Counted from the first letter of the stretch, positions 1 through 9,299 are shown. The stretch is DNA of 64,000 nt from Prorocentrum cordatum (GCA_963575745.1 CAUYUJ010014760.1:1-64000); one strand, 5' to 3'. The notes: a model not told the origin generated them from the sequence alone. Program-made: numbers and translations.

Positions 1-1256
1 TCATCTCAGAAAGAAGGTGAAGCTGGAGCCGACGCCGCCTCCTGGGCCGCCGCCCTGTCATCTCCTCAACAATGCGGTGGGGGATCCATACCTCCTCGCG
101 GAGCCGGGCCTCACGGAGGCGAAAGAGGTGGAGGAGCATGACTACCGGCAGGAGGGCCAGTACCAGCAGGGTTACCAGCAGGGCTACCACCACCAGGGCT
201 ACCAGCAGGGCCAGCGCCAGCAGGGCCAGGACCAGCAGGGCTACCAGCAGGACGGTGACCAGCAGGGCCTGGACCATAAGGTCCAGCACCAGAAGGCCCT
301 CGCGGAGGCGAAGGAGGAGCAGGCGGCGGAGCCAGGCCTCGCGAAGAAGGAGCCCGACCTCGCGGGGTTCGTGAAGGCGAAGGCGAAGGAACTGGCCCTC
401 CTGCTAGCCCTGGGCCAGCAGGGCTACCACCAGAAGTGCCAGGACCAGCAGGGCTACCAGCAGGGCCAGCACCAGAAGGGCCAGTGCCAGCAGCAGGGCT
501 ATCAGCAGGACGGTGACCAGCAGGGCCTGGACCAGAAGGCCCAGCACCAGAAGGGCCAGCAGCGGGGCCTCCTCGCGGAGGCGAAGGAGGCGGCGAAGCC
601 AGTGCCAAAGGGCCAGTACCAGCAGGGCCTCGCGCGAAGAAGGAGGACCCATACCAATCGCTGGAGGTGCTGATGCGCGAGGAGAAGGAGGCGGAGGCCC
701 AGTGGTCGGATCACCAGAAAAATTCACAGGCGCGGTTGGCAAGGAGAAGCGACGCCCCCGCCGCCAGGGGGGCCACCTCCAGCGAGGATGCCCATGATGC
801 CCCTGCCCAAGGCGGGGATAATATATCCCCGCCTCGGGGAGTAGGGCGGTGATAGTATATCCCCGCCCTCTGGCTCCTCGCGCTGTTGGTCACTGGTGGT
901 GGTGGTGGTGTCAATTCCCTTCTCCTCGGGCTTGGGCGCACTCTTGGCGCCGCAAGTTGTGCGAGGACGGGGGAGGACAACAATACAGGTAAGCTCCCCC
1001 CTCTGCCCTTATATCCCCGCCCCCCCCCCTCGGAGGTGGGGGAAAGGGAATAGGGGGCAGGGTGGGGGCCTGACAGGGAAAGGGGCTTCCCATCTACAAA
1101 TTGCACGGCTACTTCGAGGACTGGACCGGCGTCGCGCAACGCATCATGGAGAAGAGGATGGCCGCAGAGGGGCGGCTGAGCCGCATGGCACACGACGCCC
1201 GCGGCAGGCGCGAGATTCTAGAGGCGGACATCGCCAGGAGGGCGGGAGGCGCCTAA
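1..1256 (+). CDS. 3' part of a spliced gene, unknown function
   Basis: I infer at least two exons. A penultimate exon ends at 729 and includes DPYQSLEVLMREEKEAEAQW. A 347-nt intron (730-1076) begins GC, ends AG, and keeps frame (phase 0). The last exon, 1077-1256, encodes a charged helical tail with IYKLHGYFEDWTGVAQRIM and ends at TAA 1254-1256. CAG|G at both junctions and a GC donor fit what is known of dinoflagellate introns. Upstream, 17-673 is open in another frame and reads as a Q/G/Y-rich repeat protein; its only possible start in view is GTG, and the frame is open to the window edge. I cannot tell whether that repeat is exon or intron. Function not recognised. Confidence 0.5.
140..630 (+). 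repeat. CCAGCAGGG-type minisatellite
   Basis: Imperfect units built on CCAGCAGGGC repeat through this segment; in one frame they read Y-Q-Q-G. A longer near-identical block of about 56 nt at 241-296 recurs at 499-554 (offset 258), so the array also has a higher-order duplication. Confidence 0.8.
811..867. repeat. Two adjacent GC-capped hairpins within the inferred intron
   Basis: 811-833 is a near-perfect inverted repeat (GGCGGGGATA ... ATATCCCCGCC). About 10 nt on, 843-867 repeats the theme (AGGGCGG ... CCGCCCT). Both lie inside the inferred intron 730-1076. The rest of the intron is G- and C-run rich. Confidence 0.55.
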
Positions 1257-1299
1257 GCCTGTTTGTGCTCCTCCCTCCACCTCCGCCTTTCTGTGCGTG

Positions 1300-1640
1300 C
1301 GCTGGCTGCGCCAGCCTTCCCGCGGCGGAGGGAGGAGGGGGAGGAGGACGAGGGGGATGAGGAGGATGAGGAGGAGGAGGGGGGAGGCGGAGGTGGATGG
1401 GGAAAGGAGCAGGAGAAGGAGGAGGGAGGGAGGGGGGAGAGCGACGAGGAGAGAGAAGGAGGAGGAGGAGGAGGAGGGAGGAGGAGGAGGAGAAGGAAGT
1501 CAGTTCAGACATTCAGAGAATTTAGCAGCCAGCGGCTGCGGCTTTTTAGCCAGAAAAATCGTTTCGTCGTCGTCGTCCTCCTCCTCCTCCTCCTGCTGGT
1601 GCACATCCTCCTCCTGCTCCTCCTCCTCCTCTTCCTCCTC
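1300..1640 (+). repeat. Purine-rich GGA tract, then TCG/CTC repeats
   Basis: GGA/GAG runs occupy about 1325-1497 and TCG/TCC runs about 1563-1640. Long Arg/Glu or Ser/Leu reading frames here are products of the triplet repeat and I do not call them genes. Confidence 0.8.
1500..1580 (+). repeat. Dispersed ~75-bp repeat, copy 1 (copy 2 at 7253-7330)
   Basis: GTTCAGACAT, ATTCAG, CAGCCAG, CGGCTTT and GAAAAATCG occur in the same order here and at 7253-7330. Both copies follow a GGA-rich tract and run into TCGTCGTCCTC. The shared context suggests one mobile or duplicated unit. Confidence 0.55.
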
Positions 1641-1830
1641 CTCATACATGCATACATGCGTACGCATACACATACACATACACACATGCGTATGTATGTA
1701 TGTGTACATATGCATGCGAATACACATATACACACACTCATGCGTATGTGTGTATGTACACACCCACATGCACGCACACTTACGTATGCGCATATGCCCG
1801 CCGCCGCCATCATCGTCGCGTCGCCATCGC
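1640..1830 (+). repeat. ACAT/ATGT microsatellite with a duplicated flank
   Basis: Tetranucleotide CATA/ATGT repeats end in a non-repetitive tail (ACACCCACATGCACGCACAC then TACGTATGC). That tail recurs at about 2818-2855 with few differences, so the unit was duplicated as a block rather than arising twice by slippage. Confidence 0.7.
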
Positions 1831-1886
1831 ATCGCACGGGGTGGAGTATGATTAGCATTGTGATTATAATATATTATAGTCATGTG

Positions 1887-1960
1887 TTGATGATGATGAT
1901 GATCGATGATGATGATGATCGTCATGATGATGATCATGATGATGATGATGATCATGGCTG
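1887..1960 (+). repeat. GATGATGATC trinucleotide repeat
   Basis: GAT/ATC triplets alternate in a simple array. From 1960 to 2172 I see no gene and no further repeat. Confidence 0.8.
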
Positions 1961-2172
1961 ATGACCATGATGATCAAATGGTAGCGACTTAACAGACGCG
2001 GGGGGGGGGGGCTGACGATGGCGACGGTTGAAGATGGCAAAGGAGCGTTGACGTTTTCTCACGCCGGCCCCGACTGTCTGAGTCGCAACAGACACCACAC
2101 AGAGCCCCGACGGGCGGCGAATACCAGATACCTTAAAGGCCTGATTCCAGGACCGCTGGCAGAAGTCGCCAG

Positions 2173-2402
2173 CTGACGAAACCCCGATCGCGCGCGATCG
2201 GGGTTTCGTCAACATTGAGCGCTCAATGTTGACGAAACTCGGTGCGCGCGCGCTCCTGGGCGACCGGTGGACGTTGACGAAACCCCGATCGCGCGCGATC
2301 GGGGTTTCGTCACACCCCGCAGGGCCCGCGCACCGAGTTTCGTCAACATTGAGCGCTCAATGTTGACGAAACCCCGATCGCGCGCGATCGGGGTTTCGTC
2401 AG
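2173..2402. repeat. Nested perfect palindromes forming a 230-bp inverted repeat
   Basis: A perfect 38-bp palindrome (half-site TGACGAAACCCCGATCGCG) occurs at 2174-2211, 2275-2312 and 2364-2401. A perfect 36-bp palindrome (half-site GTTTCGTCAACATTGAGC) occurs at 2203-2238 and 2337-2372, overlapping the first type by 9 bp. The outer pairs are themselves arranged so that 2173-2248 and 2327-2402 are exact 76-bp reverse complements with a 38-bp palindrome in the loop. No coding role is apparent. Confidence 0.95.
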
Positions 2403-2460
2403 GCTGCCGGGCCGCCCCGCGCCTCCGCGCATACCCTTAAGGGCGCCCTAAGCCCACCAA

Positions 2461-2525
2461 GTTTCGTCAACATTGAGCGCTCAATGTTGACGACACCCCG
2501 TTCGCGCGCAAACGGGGTTTCGTCG
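2461..2525. repeat. Third, slightly diverged copy of the palindrome pair
   Basis: 2461-2496 matches the 36-bp palindrome with one unpaired position. 2488-2525 matches the 38-bp palindrome with three unpaired positions. The order and overlap are the same as in the cluster just upstream. Confidence 0.9.
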
Positions 2526-2540
2526 GGTTGATGGGCCTCC

Positions 2541-2875
2541 CTATGTATGTATGTATACATACATACATACCCTATGTATGTATGTATATACATGTGTATG
2601 TATGTATACATACATACATACCCTATGTATGCATGTATATACATGTGTATGCATGTATGTATGTATACATATACACATGTATGTATGTATGCATGTATGT
2701 ATGTATGTATACACATACATACATACATACATACACACATGCGTATGTATGTATGTATGTATAATATACATGCGCATACACATATATACACACACTCATG
2801 CGCATGTATGTAGGTACACACCCACATGCACGCACACTTACGTATGCACATATGCCGGCCGCCGTTCATCGTTGC
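2541..2875 (+). repeat. ATGT/ACAT microsatellite and duplicated tail
   Basis: ATGTATGT and ATACATAC blocks alternate, giving local inverted repeats, e.g. the block around 2547-2570. The end (about 2790-2875) is the second copy of the tail at 1735-1830. Confidence 0.8.
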
Positions 2876-2891
2876 GCGCCGAGGCGAGGCG

Positions 2892-4314
2892 TCATGCAGA
2901 ACTGCTGCCTCTCCGCCACGGGTCAGCGAGCCGCTTGAAAAAACCAGCCTGCACAAGAAGGTTCCTCGTGAGGCGGCCGACGACGCTGACAGAGAATGCA
3001 TTCCCGATCATCTGAGCGTACTGGCGGGGACTGCACGCGTCCTCGTAGTTGATGCGGCCCGGGGGGGTCCCTTGAAGGCGCTCGAGCTCGTTCAGCGTCA
3101 TGAATCGGTGCTTGGCAAAGATCCAGAAGCCCCCACCGCCAGACCGGTTGCGCGTCAAACACGGAGCGTACCCCCAGCCGTATTGCGGCGACCTGGTCTT
3201 GCCGCAGTCAAGCTCGGCGATGAGCATGTTGGTCTTGGCGAATGTCTTGATGTTGAGACAGTTTGTCCACCAGGCGGGTGAAGTTGTGGATCTGGTAGTC
3301 ATGGACTGGCAAGGTGCCGAGCTTGTCCGAATGCTTGTCCAAGATCTGTTCGATTGGCGTGTATGGGATCTCGCTCGGCCAACTCGTGTGCACATTGGAC
3401 TTCTTGGACAGCACTCCTGCGATGTACAATCGGCGCCGTGATTGCGGCAAGCCACCGACCTTCAACGTGTCGAGGACGGACATGCCCACAGTGTACGCGG
3501 GGGTACCGTCGGGGCCTTTGAGGCTGACGAGAAAGTTCAAGATGGCATTCAGCTCCTCCTGGAACCTCTGGTGAGTCAGGGCCTCAACGTTCTCCAAGAC
3601 GAACACCGTCGGTAGCTTGGTCTGGATGTAGTTTAGGGCGAAAAACACCACGATGCCTCGGCCTTGAGGATCTGCAATCCCCGCGTGGATGCCCTGCACA
3701 GAGAACGGCTGGCAAGGGAATCCGATGATGTACAAGTCCACCCGCGGGACCGCCGCGTTATCGCGGGTGGTTATGTCTCCATAGAGCACGCGCAAGTCGG
3801 GGTGGCTGGCAATGATAACCTTGCGCGTGGCGAAGTCAATTTCCGATGCGAACACGTGCACAATGGAGTTGCCAATGCCGAGCAACTCCAAGGCGAGCTT
3901 AGCAGTGTCGATGCCCGCGCAATCACTGCCGAACAGAATCTTGCCATCCGTTTCGCCCGTCAAGACCACCCTCTCAAGATCAATGTCCCGGAGAACGACG
4001 ACATCTGGGGCCTTCCACTTCTTGCCGGCGCCGCGCGAGTCTGAGACGGCAGGCTTCCTTGTCGTGACCGGCGGCGCCATCGAGCGCTTGGACTTCTTGA
4101 TCGGAACAGCGGCTGCTGGCGACTTCCGAACGACGAACTGCGCCGGGCGCCCGTTGGCCTTGGGCTTCGGTGCCGCCTTGGCCTTGGGCTTCCGCTGCTG
4201 GGGCGGCGTGTCTATCACGAGCATGGACCAGTCGTCCATGGTATAGACTGGGCGAGCTCTCAGTCCAAAGCCCGCTAGGGTAGAGCCAAAACGGGCCACG
4301 TCCATCGTCGCCAT
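2892..4314 (-). CDS. C5 cytosine-specific DNA methyltransferase (frameshifted)
   Basis: Transfers methyl from S-adenosylmethionine to cytosine C5 in DNA. ATG at 4314-4312. A Lys/Ala/Pro-rich N-terminal tail (about residues 1-105) could bind DNA. The catalytic fold follows: motif I FGSDCAGIDTAK (129-140), motif IV GFPCQPFS with the catalytic Cys (199-206), motif VI ENV (242-244), motif VIII QSRRR (292-296). Near 3262 the frame shifts by one base. The other frame carries LNELERLQG and the motif X segment QMIGNAFSVSVVGRL, ending at 2892. Total about 475 residues, with no PWWP or other accessory domain seen. The gene is intronless, suggesting a retrocopy or a transposon-borne enzyme. The family call is firm; the activity of this copy is doubtful. 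Confidence 0.9.
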
Positions 4315-4319
4315 CACGC

Positions 4320-4808
4320 ATAACCATCATCACCATCATCGATATTATCATCATGATCGCCGTCGTCGTTCGTTGCATGGCGTTGCCATCGTCGTCGTCG
4401 TCGCGAGTGCAGTTTTTGGGCTCTCGGGCACCCCCCGAAGCTCCCTCCTCCTCCTGAGCCCCCTCCCCCTCCCCCTCCTCCCCCTCCTCCTCGGACACCC
4501 AGCGGAGGATGGCCCTCGATCCTCGAACCTCCTCGCTCTTCGGTCCTCTCGCCCCCGTCCCTCCTCGGAGCAGCGGCGCCCCTCCTCGGAGCAGTGACGT
4601 CTGTGAGGGGCTCGTCACACGATCAGAAGAAGTCCGAGCAATGGTCGGAGGAGAGCCGTTTGAGACAACGGCAGTGATACAACGGCGGCCCAAATCCGCT
4701 CAGAATCGTTCCCCAGGAGGAGGGGGAGGAGGAGGGAGGAGGGAGGAGGAGGAGGTAGGAGGATGAGGAGGAGGAGGAGGAGGAGGAGGGAGGAGGGGTC
4801 CCCGCAGG
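4320..4808. other. Gene-free, low-complexity interval
   Basis: ATC/GAT triplets (4320-4410), CTC/CCC tracts (4440-4500) and a GGA tract (4715-4800). I see no gene. Confidence 0.6.
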
Positions 4809-5215
4809 GCTTTTTTCCCAACCATCCTGTGGCGTTGGGTCCTCGTTTTGAAGAGACAGCGCCCCGCGTTCCCACCTTCTTCCCGCTGCCCCCCCCCTCC
4901 TCCCATCTTCATCACTTCGTCTTAACAGCTTCGGAAATTACACGGATGGAGGTCGCTTTCCCAACCACCCTGTGGTGTTGGGTCCTCGTTTTGAAGAGAC
5001 AGCGCCAGTCGGGCTGGCTGGTTCGGCCTCGTTTAACGTTTGTTGGCTGGTCCGGCCACAGGGTTCGCATGCTCCCCAACACCCATTTTGGGCAATCAGC
5101 CTTAGAAATATCATCCGTTGTTACGGATGGTCGTGTCGAAGTCTTCTGAAGCTGGGCGGGGGTGGAGTATGGGTCAGCCGAAGCAGCTGAGGGTGGATGG
5201 GTCAGCCGAAGCAGC
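4809..5215 (+). repeat. Dispersed repeat family, copy 1 with internal tandem
   Basis: The block around GGGTCCTCGTTTTGAAGAGA occurs twice here (4837 and 4979) and again at 17654. The second copy continues for about 180 bp with the 17.65-kb copy, through TTCGGCCTCGTTTAACGTTT and ending in GGGTCAGCCGAAGCAG repeats at 5170-5215. Confidence 0.85.
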
Positions 5216-5612
5216 TGGCACGGATTATGCCTTAGAGGAGATGGCGGAGAAGAGGAGGCGGACGAGAGGAGAGGATGCTCTTGTTCTGCACACGATGGCC
5301 AGGGAGGCGGAGGGGAGGAGATGAAATGAGGCGGTGGAGTGGAGAGGAGAGGAGGGAGGGAGGAGGGACGGAGGGAGGAGGGAGGGAGGCAGAGGAGGAT
5401 GCGGCATTGATTCAAACTGACTAGTAGGTAGGTAGGAGGAGAAGGATGATGAGGAGGAGGAGGAGGAGGGGGAGGAGGAGGAGGAGGAGGGGAGGGAGCC
5501 CAGCACACCTCGCGTTTCCTGGGGTTCCGCTTAAAACCGCCCCACCAGCAAAATCTTGTCCTCTGGGCGTCCTGTCCGGTGTTGGTCCTCCTCCTCCTCC
5601 TCATCCTCCTCC
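5216..5612. other. Purine-rich interval, no gene seen
   Basis: GGA/GAGG-rich tracts at 5330-5400 and 5440-5495, then CTC repeats at 5588-5612. Nothing else is recognisable. Confidence 0.6.
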
Positions 5613-5634
5613 TCGTATAGCCATTTGGGCTTTG
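5613..5634 (+). other. Weak spliced-leader-like relic
   Basis: TAGCCATTTGGGCT (5618-5631) matches the dinoflagellate spliced leader core at 13 of 14 positions, but the flanking positions match poorly. It lies 152 nt upstream of the ATG of the next plus-strand gene. Confidence 0.35.
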
Positions 5635-5785
5635 TTTTTCAGAGCTGCGAACCTCGACGGGTTCCTGCTCGCGCCCCGGCGGGCTGCGCGCCTCAGCGAG
5701 CCTCCGCCGGCCCGGCGCGCGACGGGCTTCCTGCTTGCGCGGCGCGGCCTTGGGCCTGCGACGCGCGACGACGGAGCCTTCGCCG

Positions 5786-7189
5786 ATGGAGGTGTTCACC
5801 AGCAAGCACAAGAACTGCATCGACGACGTGGTCTACTTCCCCCTAGTGTCCTATCGCTTCCGGGAGGACTGGCTGGTGAAGAAGTGCAACCCCTCCTCGG
5901 TGAAGAAGTTCGGGGTGTTCTTCCGAATGTTGTTCGTGCGCAACGACATCACCTTCCCCGCGATGGCGTCGAAGGAGTACCTAGAGCTGGTGTGTGCGTC
6001 TCCGGAGGACAAGGCCTGCAAGCAACAGCGTCGTGGCGTGGTCAGGCGCTTCGCCAGCTGGTGGGAGGGCGGGGGTGGCAGCAAGCTGCGGCGTGACAGG
6101 GCGACCGTCTCTGAAGACCTCTGGCCGAAGTTCGGCGACGAAGGCTCCTGGAACCTTATGGGCCCCCGTGCGCGGACCAGCAGGACAGCGTCGCCAGCGC
6201 CGGCGTCGCCAGCGCCGCCAACGCCGACCAGGAGCGAGGGCGCCAAGAATGAGGGCAGCGGGACGGCTTCGACGGCGCGGCCTCCGCCCACGCCGCAGCA
6301 GGCGACTCGGCGGCCTCCGCCCACGCCGCCGCCGGCGACGCCGTCGTCCGATTCTTCTTCGGACTCGGAGTCATCGGAGCTCTCGGATTCTCCGAAGAAG
6401 ACTTCAGGGGCGGCGGAGGCGCCGCCGTCGCCTCCAGGTCCACCGGCGCCACCGGCGCCATCGGCGCCACCGGCGCGCGCGGCGCCAGCGGGCAGCGGGC
6501 GCCCGCAGTCCCAGGGCCCGGCGCAGATCCTTGCCTACAAGCTCCTGCACGACGACCTCCAGCACCTCGGCGCTGAGTTCGTGTCCATCAAGATGGGCAT
6601 GATGAAGGAGGTCTTCAACAGCGAGGAGCGCTTCCAGTTGTGGCGCCGTACGTGGCCGAGTGTCAAGGAGTCGCGCGAAGAGATACAGGCCACGCTCAAG
6701 CACCTCGAGAACTTGTACGGCATCACCGAAACGTTGAAGGAGAAGCACTACAAGTTCGGGCAGATGGCGCTCGCGGGCAGGCTGGTGTACCCCAGCATCA
6801 TGTGCGACAATCAGCGGCCCGCGCAGCCTCCGCCGTCGAGCGCGCTGGCGGGCCCGCCAGGCCCGTCGAAGCTCAAGAAGCGGAAAACCGACGCCACTTC
6901 GAGCTCTGCGGGCGTTTCCAAGAAGAAGCGGAGCGTCTCGTGGAGCGACGGTATTCAGACAGGCGACGACAAGGGCCCGACTCTCGAGCAGAAGTGGAGC
7001 GTGGCCAGCCTGAAGAGGTGTGAGCCGCTCTGGTACGCTCAGCCGGGGTCTCATGTGCCGTGCGATAGGTGCCCGGCCTACGTCTCCGGAAGCGTTGGTA
7101 CTTTGGTGCCAATAGGCTCGAGGTCACAATTCGCCTCCGAAGAGTTCCTCTGCTCCCAGTGCAGCGCTCCAACAGCAGCAGCGCAATAG
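5786..7189 (+). CDS. Hypothetical protein with C-terminal CxxC pairs
   Basis: I start at ATG 5786 (MEVFTSKHKNC); an in-frame ATG at 5735 is preceded by GC-rich sequence that looks untranslated. The product is about 467 residues. An N-terminal region of ordinary composition (to about residue 120) is followed by an Ala/Pro/Ser linker (about 125-245). A helical segment rich in Glu/Lys (HDDLQHLGAEFVSIKMGM onward) comes next, then a Lys-rich stretch. The tail has CDRC and CSQC about 30 residues apart, resembling a zinc ribbon. No family is recognised. The gene is intronless and a weak spliced-leader-like sequence lies upstream, so a retroposed origin is possible. Confidence 0.7.
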   Translation: MEVFTSKHKNCIDDVVYFPLVSYRFREDWLVKKCNPSSVKKFGVFFRMLFVRNDITFPAMASKEYLELVCASPEDKACKQQRRGVVRRFASWWEGGGGSKLRRDRATVSEDLWPKFGDEGSWNLMGPRARTSRTASPAPASPAPPTPTRSEGAKNEGSGTASTARPPPTPQQATRRPPPTPPPATPSSDSSSDSESSELSDSPKKTSGAAEAPPSPPGPPAPPAPSAPPARAAPAGSGRPQSQGPAQILAYKLLHDDLQHLGAEFVSIKMGMMKEVFNSEERFQLWRRTWPSVKESREEIQATLKHLENLYGITETLKEKHYKFGQMALAGRLVYPSIMCDNQRPAQPPPSSALAGPPGPSKLKKRKTDATSSSAGVSKKKRSVSWSDGIQTGDDKGPTLEQKWSVASLKRCEPLWYAQPGSHVPCDRCPAYVSGSVGTLVPIGSRSQFASEEFLCSQCSAPTAAAQ

Positions 7190-7610
7190 CCCTGGCGCCA
7201 GACGGTTCCGGAGGAGGCGGCGAGGAGGAGGATGAGGAGGAGGAGTAGTTCGTTCAGACATGATTCAGGTAATTCAACAGCCAGGGCAACGGCGTCGGCT
7301 TTCGCCGAAAAATCGCATCGTCGTCCTCTTCTCTCCCCCTCCTTCTCCTCATCCGTCCGCCCCCCCCCCCCTTCCTCCTCCTCCTCCCCCCACGGGGGCC
7401 GAGGAGGAGTAAGCTCTTGGGGCTCCTTTGGGAAAGGGGGTCTGAGAGGTCTCTTGGGGCCGTTGTAGGCGCCGCATGGCTCAAACAAGGTGGGGGAAGT
7501 ACTTAATTCAGCCCCCCCCCGGAGGCTCATCATCAGAGAGGGGGGAAGCGGGGAGGTGGAGGAAAGGATGCCGTTTTTCTGCACGCGATGGCCGAATCAG
7601 CCAATGTTAA
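7190..7610. other. Intergenic, low complexity plus dispersed repeat copy 2
   Basis: GGA tract at 7205-7245, then copy 2 of the dispersed ~75-bp repeat (7253-7330; copy 1 at 1500-1580), then C- and G-rich simple sequence to 7560. Confidence 0.6.
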
Positions 7611-9299
7611 TCACAAAGCGTGTTGCCAGCACTCGTTGGCGTTGGCGCTGGAGCTGCTGGCCCGCCCCGCCCACGAAGCGCTCTGGCAACATGGGGAGCG
7701 CAAAGAATATGGACAGTACACACCAGGCTGATTGATGTGACAAGATGCGCACATAGGGGTTACCACGCGGCGCACACATGCTGGACTCGGGCGGATCCGC
7801 ATGGCGTGCTCCATAGCCCTCTTGTACTTCTTGTAGTTCCACCCGTCGTTGCACCGCTCGTTGCTGGCCCACGTGCTCCACGGCTTCCAGTCACCACTGC
7901 GGCGTGAAAGTTCTTCTGCCATACCCTGCACCTGGGCCTCCAACGCGCGGAAGTTGTTGTGAAGCGCCGCGTCCTGTTCTCGACGTTGTCGTAGAGCGTC
8001 GCTGACTAGCACCTGCTGTAGCCGTTCCTGTGTTGCGCGAAGTCGATCCTCCTCAGCGCGAAGAGCTGCAATGCGTTCTTCATGTTGTCGAACTTGCCCA
8101 GCAGCTCGTTCTTCTGCTTCTTCTTGCTGTCGGATGCGTTCTTCATGTTGTCGAACTTGCTCAGCTCGTTCTTCTGCTTCTTCTTGCTGTCGGATGCGTT
8201 GTGCATGTTGTAGAACTTGCTCAGCAGCTCGTTCTTCTGCTTTTTCTTGCTGTCGGATGCGTTCTTCATGTTGTCGAACTTGCTCAGCTCGTTCTTCTGC
8301 TTCTTCTTGCTGTCGGATGCGTTTTTCATGTTGTCGAACTTGCTCAGCTCGTTCTTCTGCTTTTTCTTGCTGTCGGATGCGTTGTGCATGTTGTCGAACT
8401 TGCTCAGCTCGTTCTTCTGCTTTTTCTTGCTGTCGGAGCTCCTCCGCATCGCGTTGCGCTTTAGCGTCTGCGGCTGCCAGTTCTTCTCGGAATTTGATTT
8501 CGAGACGGCGTGCTTCTTGACGACGCCACTCATCATCGTCATCATCGCGTTCACGCCGGGGGACAATCGGTGGCGAACCCCACGTGGACGTTAAAGGCCT
8601 TGTAGATGATGCTAGCCATTTGTCCAGCTCCTGTCGGACGCGCTCCACCGTTGTGCCAGAATATCGGCGATGCGGTGGGCCTTGCTGATCGAGCCAGTCC
8701 CACACGCCAGGACCGTCCACATGCGGCAGCTCAAAGAGACGGGCGACTTCTTGCCACGAGCCAGCTTCGCACATGCACTCGCGCAAGCTTTTTGTCATCC
8801 ACTTGTTATTCATGACTGGCCTCAGTTCAGTGAACATCACCAAGAAGCCCTTCTCTTCGACGATGTTCGCCCACATGTTGTCATCGTCGTGCACCATCGA
8901 CCAAAGGCATTCGATGTCGTTGTCGATGTGGTGCGTGAGTCCCAGTCTGGAAGCGATAGCGCCCTTGCCCTTCTCGCCACTCTTCCGCTCGCACAGATGT
9001 AGGTGGTTCAGCGGCATGCCCATCTCGACGAGCCCTGTCTGCTTGATGAAGCGCACGGGCCACGCCTCAACGTGACCGTGCTTCTTGTGGCACGACCACC
9101 ACGAGCCACGTTGGGTGCGACTCACGATGCACAGGTTCTCCAGCCCATGCACCATGCCGAACAACAAGGCGAACGCGAAAAAACCTCGCGTTACTGCCAC
9201 GTAGATGTCGTCGCCCTCTGGCTTCTTGTCATCACCGGTGTCCCTGGTGCTCATGACGTCGCCAAGATCGACGCCAACTTTGACCGCGGCGCGTGCCAT
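7611..9299 (-). CDS. HAD-like protein with C-terminal 20-residue coiled-coil repeat
   Basis: ATG at 9299, 562 residues, no intron. The N-terminal third resembles haloacid-dehalogenase-fold phosphatases. GVDLGDVMS (9-17) fits motif I, IVSRT (58-62) motif II, and lysines 110/112 with LGLTHHIDND (119-128) motifs III/IV. The usual Asp-Asp pair reads DND and the first motif lacks the usual second Asp, so phosphatase activity is uncertain. From about residue 265 a Glu/Arg/Gln repeat (EKAEERAEQVRQHEERIRQQ, 20 residues) gives a long coiled coil. The last 50 residues are Cys-rich and may run past the original end. A spliced-leader relic at 9474-9495 points the same way, indicating a retroposed mRNA. 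Confidence 0.7.
   Translation of the reverse strand: MARAAVKVGVDLGDVMSTRDTGDDKKPEGDDIYVAVTRGFFAFALLFGMVHGLENLCIVSRTQRGSWWSCHKKHGHVEAWPVRFIKQTGLVEMGMPLNHLHLCERKSGEKGKGAIASRLGLTHHIDNDIECLWSMVHDDDNMWANIVEEKGFLVMFTELRPVMNNKWMTKSLRECMCEAGSWQEVARLFELPHVDGPGVWDWLDQQGPPHRRYSGTTVERVRQELDKWLASSTRPLTSTWGSPPIVPRRERDDDDDEWRRQEARRLEIKFREELAAADAKAQRDAEELRQQEKAEERAEQVRQHAQRIRQQEKAEERAEQVRQHEKRIRQQEEAEERAEQVRQHEERIRQQEKAEERAAEQVLQHAQRIRQQEEAEERAEQVRQHEERIRQQEEAEERAAGQVRQHEERIAALRAEEDRLRATQERLQQVLVSDALRQRREQDAALHNNFRALEAQVQGMAEELSRRSGDWKPWSTWASNERCNDGWNYKKYKRAMEHAMRIRPSPACVRRVVTPMCASCHINQPGVYCPYSLRSPCCQSASWAGRASSSSANANECWQHAL
8060..8440 (-). repeat. 60-bp coding tandem repeat, about 6 copies
   Basis: The unit, which begins TCGTTCTTCTGCTTCTTCTT on the plus strand, repeats about every 60 nt (some units are 3 nt longer) and encodes the 20-residue coiled-coil unit of the minus-strand gene. 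Copies differ mainly at silent or conservative sites. Confidence 0.9.

Noticed and set aside
111-608. Collagen-like Gly/Pro/Ala frame on the minus strand
   Set aside because: It is the complement of the CCAGCAGGG minisatellite; the Gly spacing is not a strict G-X-Y and there is no context.
4281-4305. Spliced-leader-like GTTTTGGCTCT at the DNMT start
   Set aside because: Needs an extra base and several mismatches and lies inside the coding start; not distinguishable from chance.
8071-8520. Leu- and Ser/Cys-rich plus-strand frames
   Set aside because: Antisense readings of the coiled-coil coding repeat.
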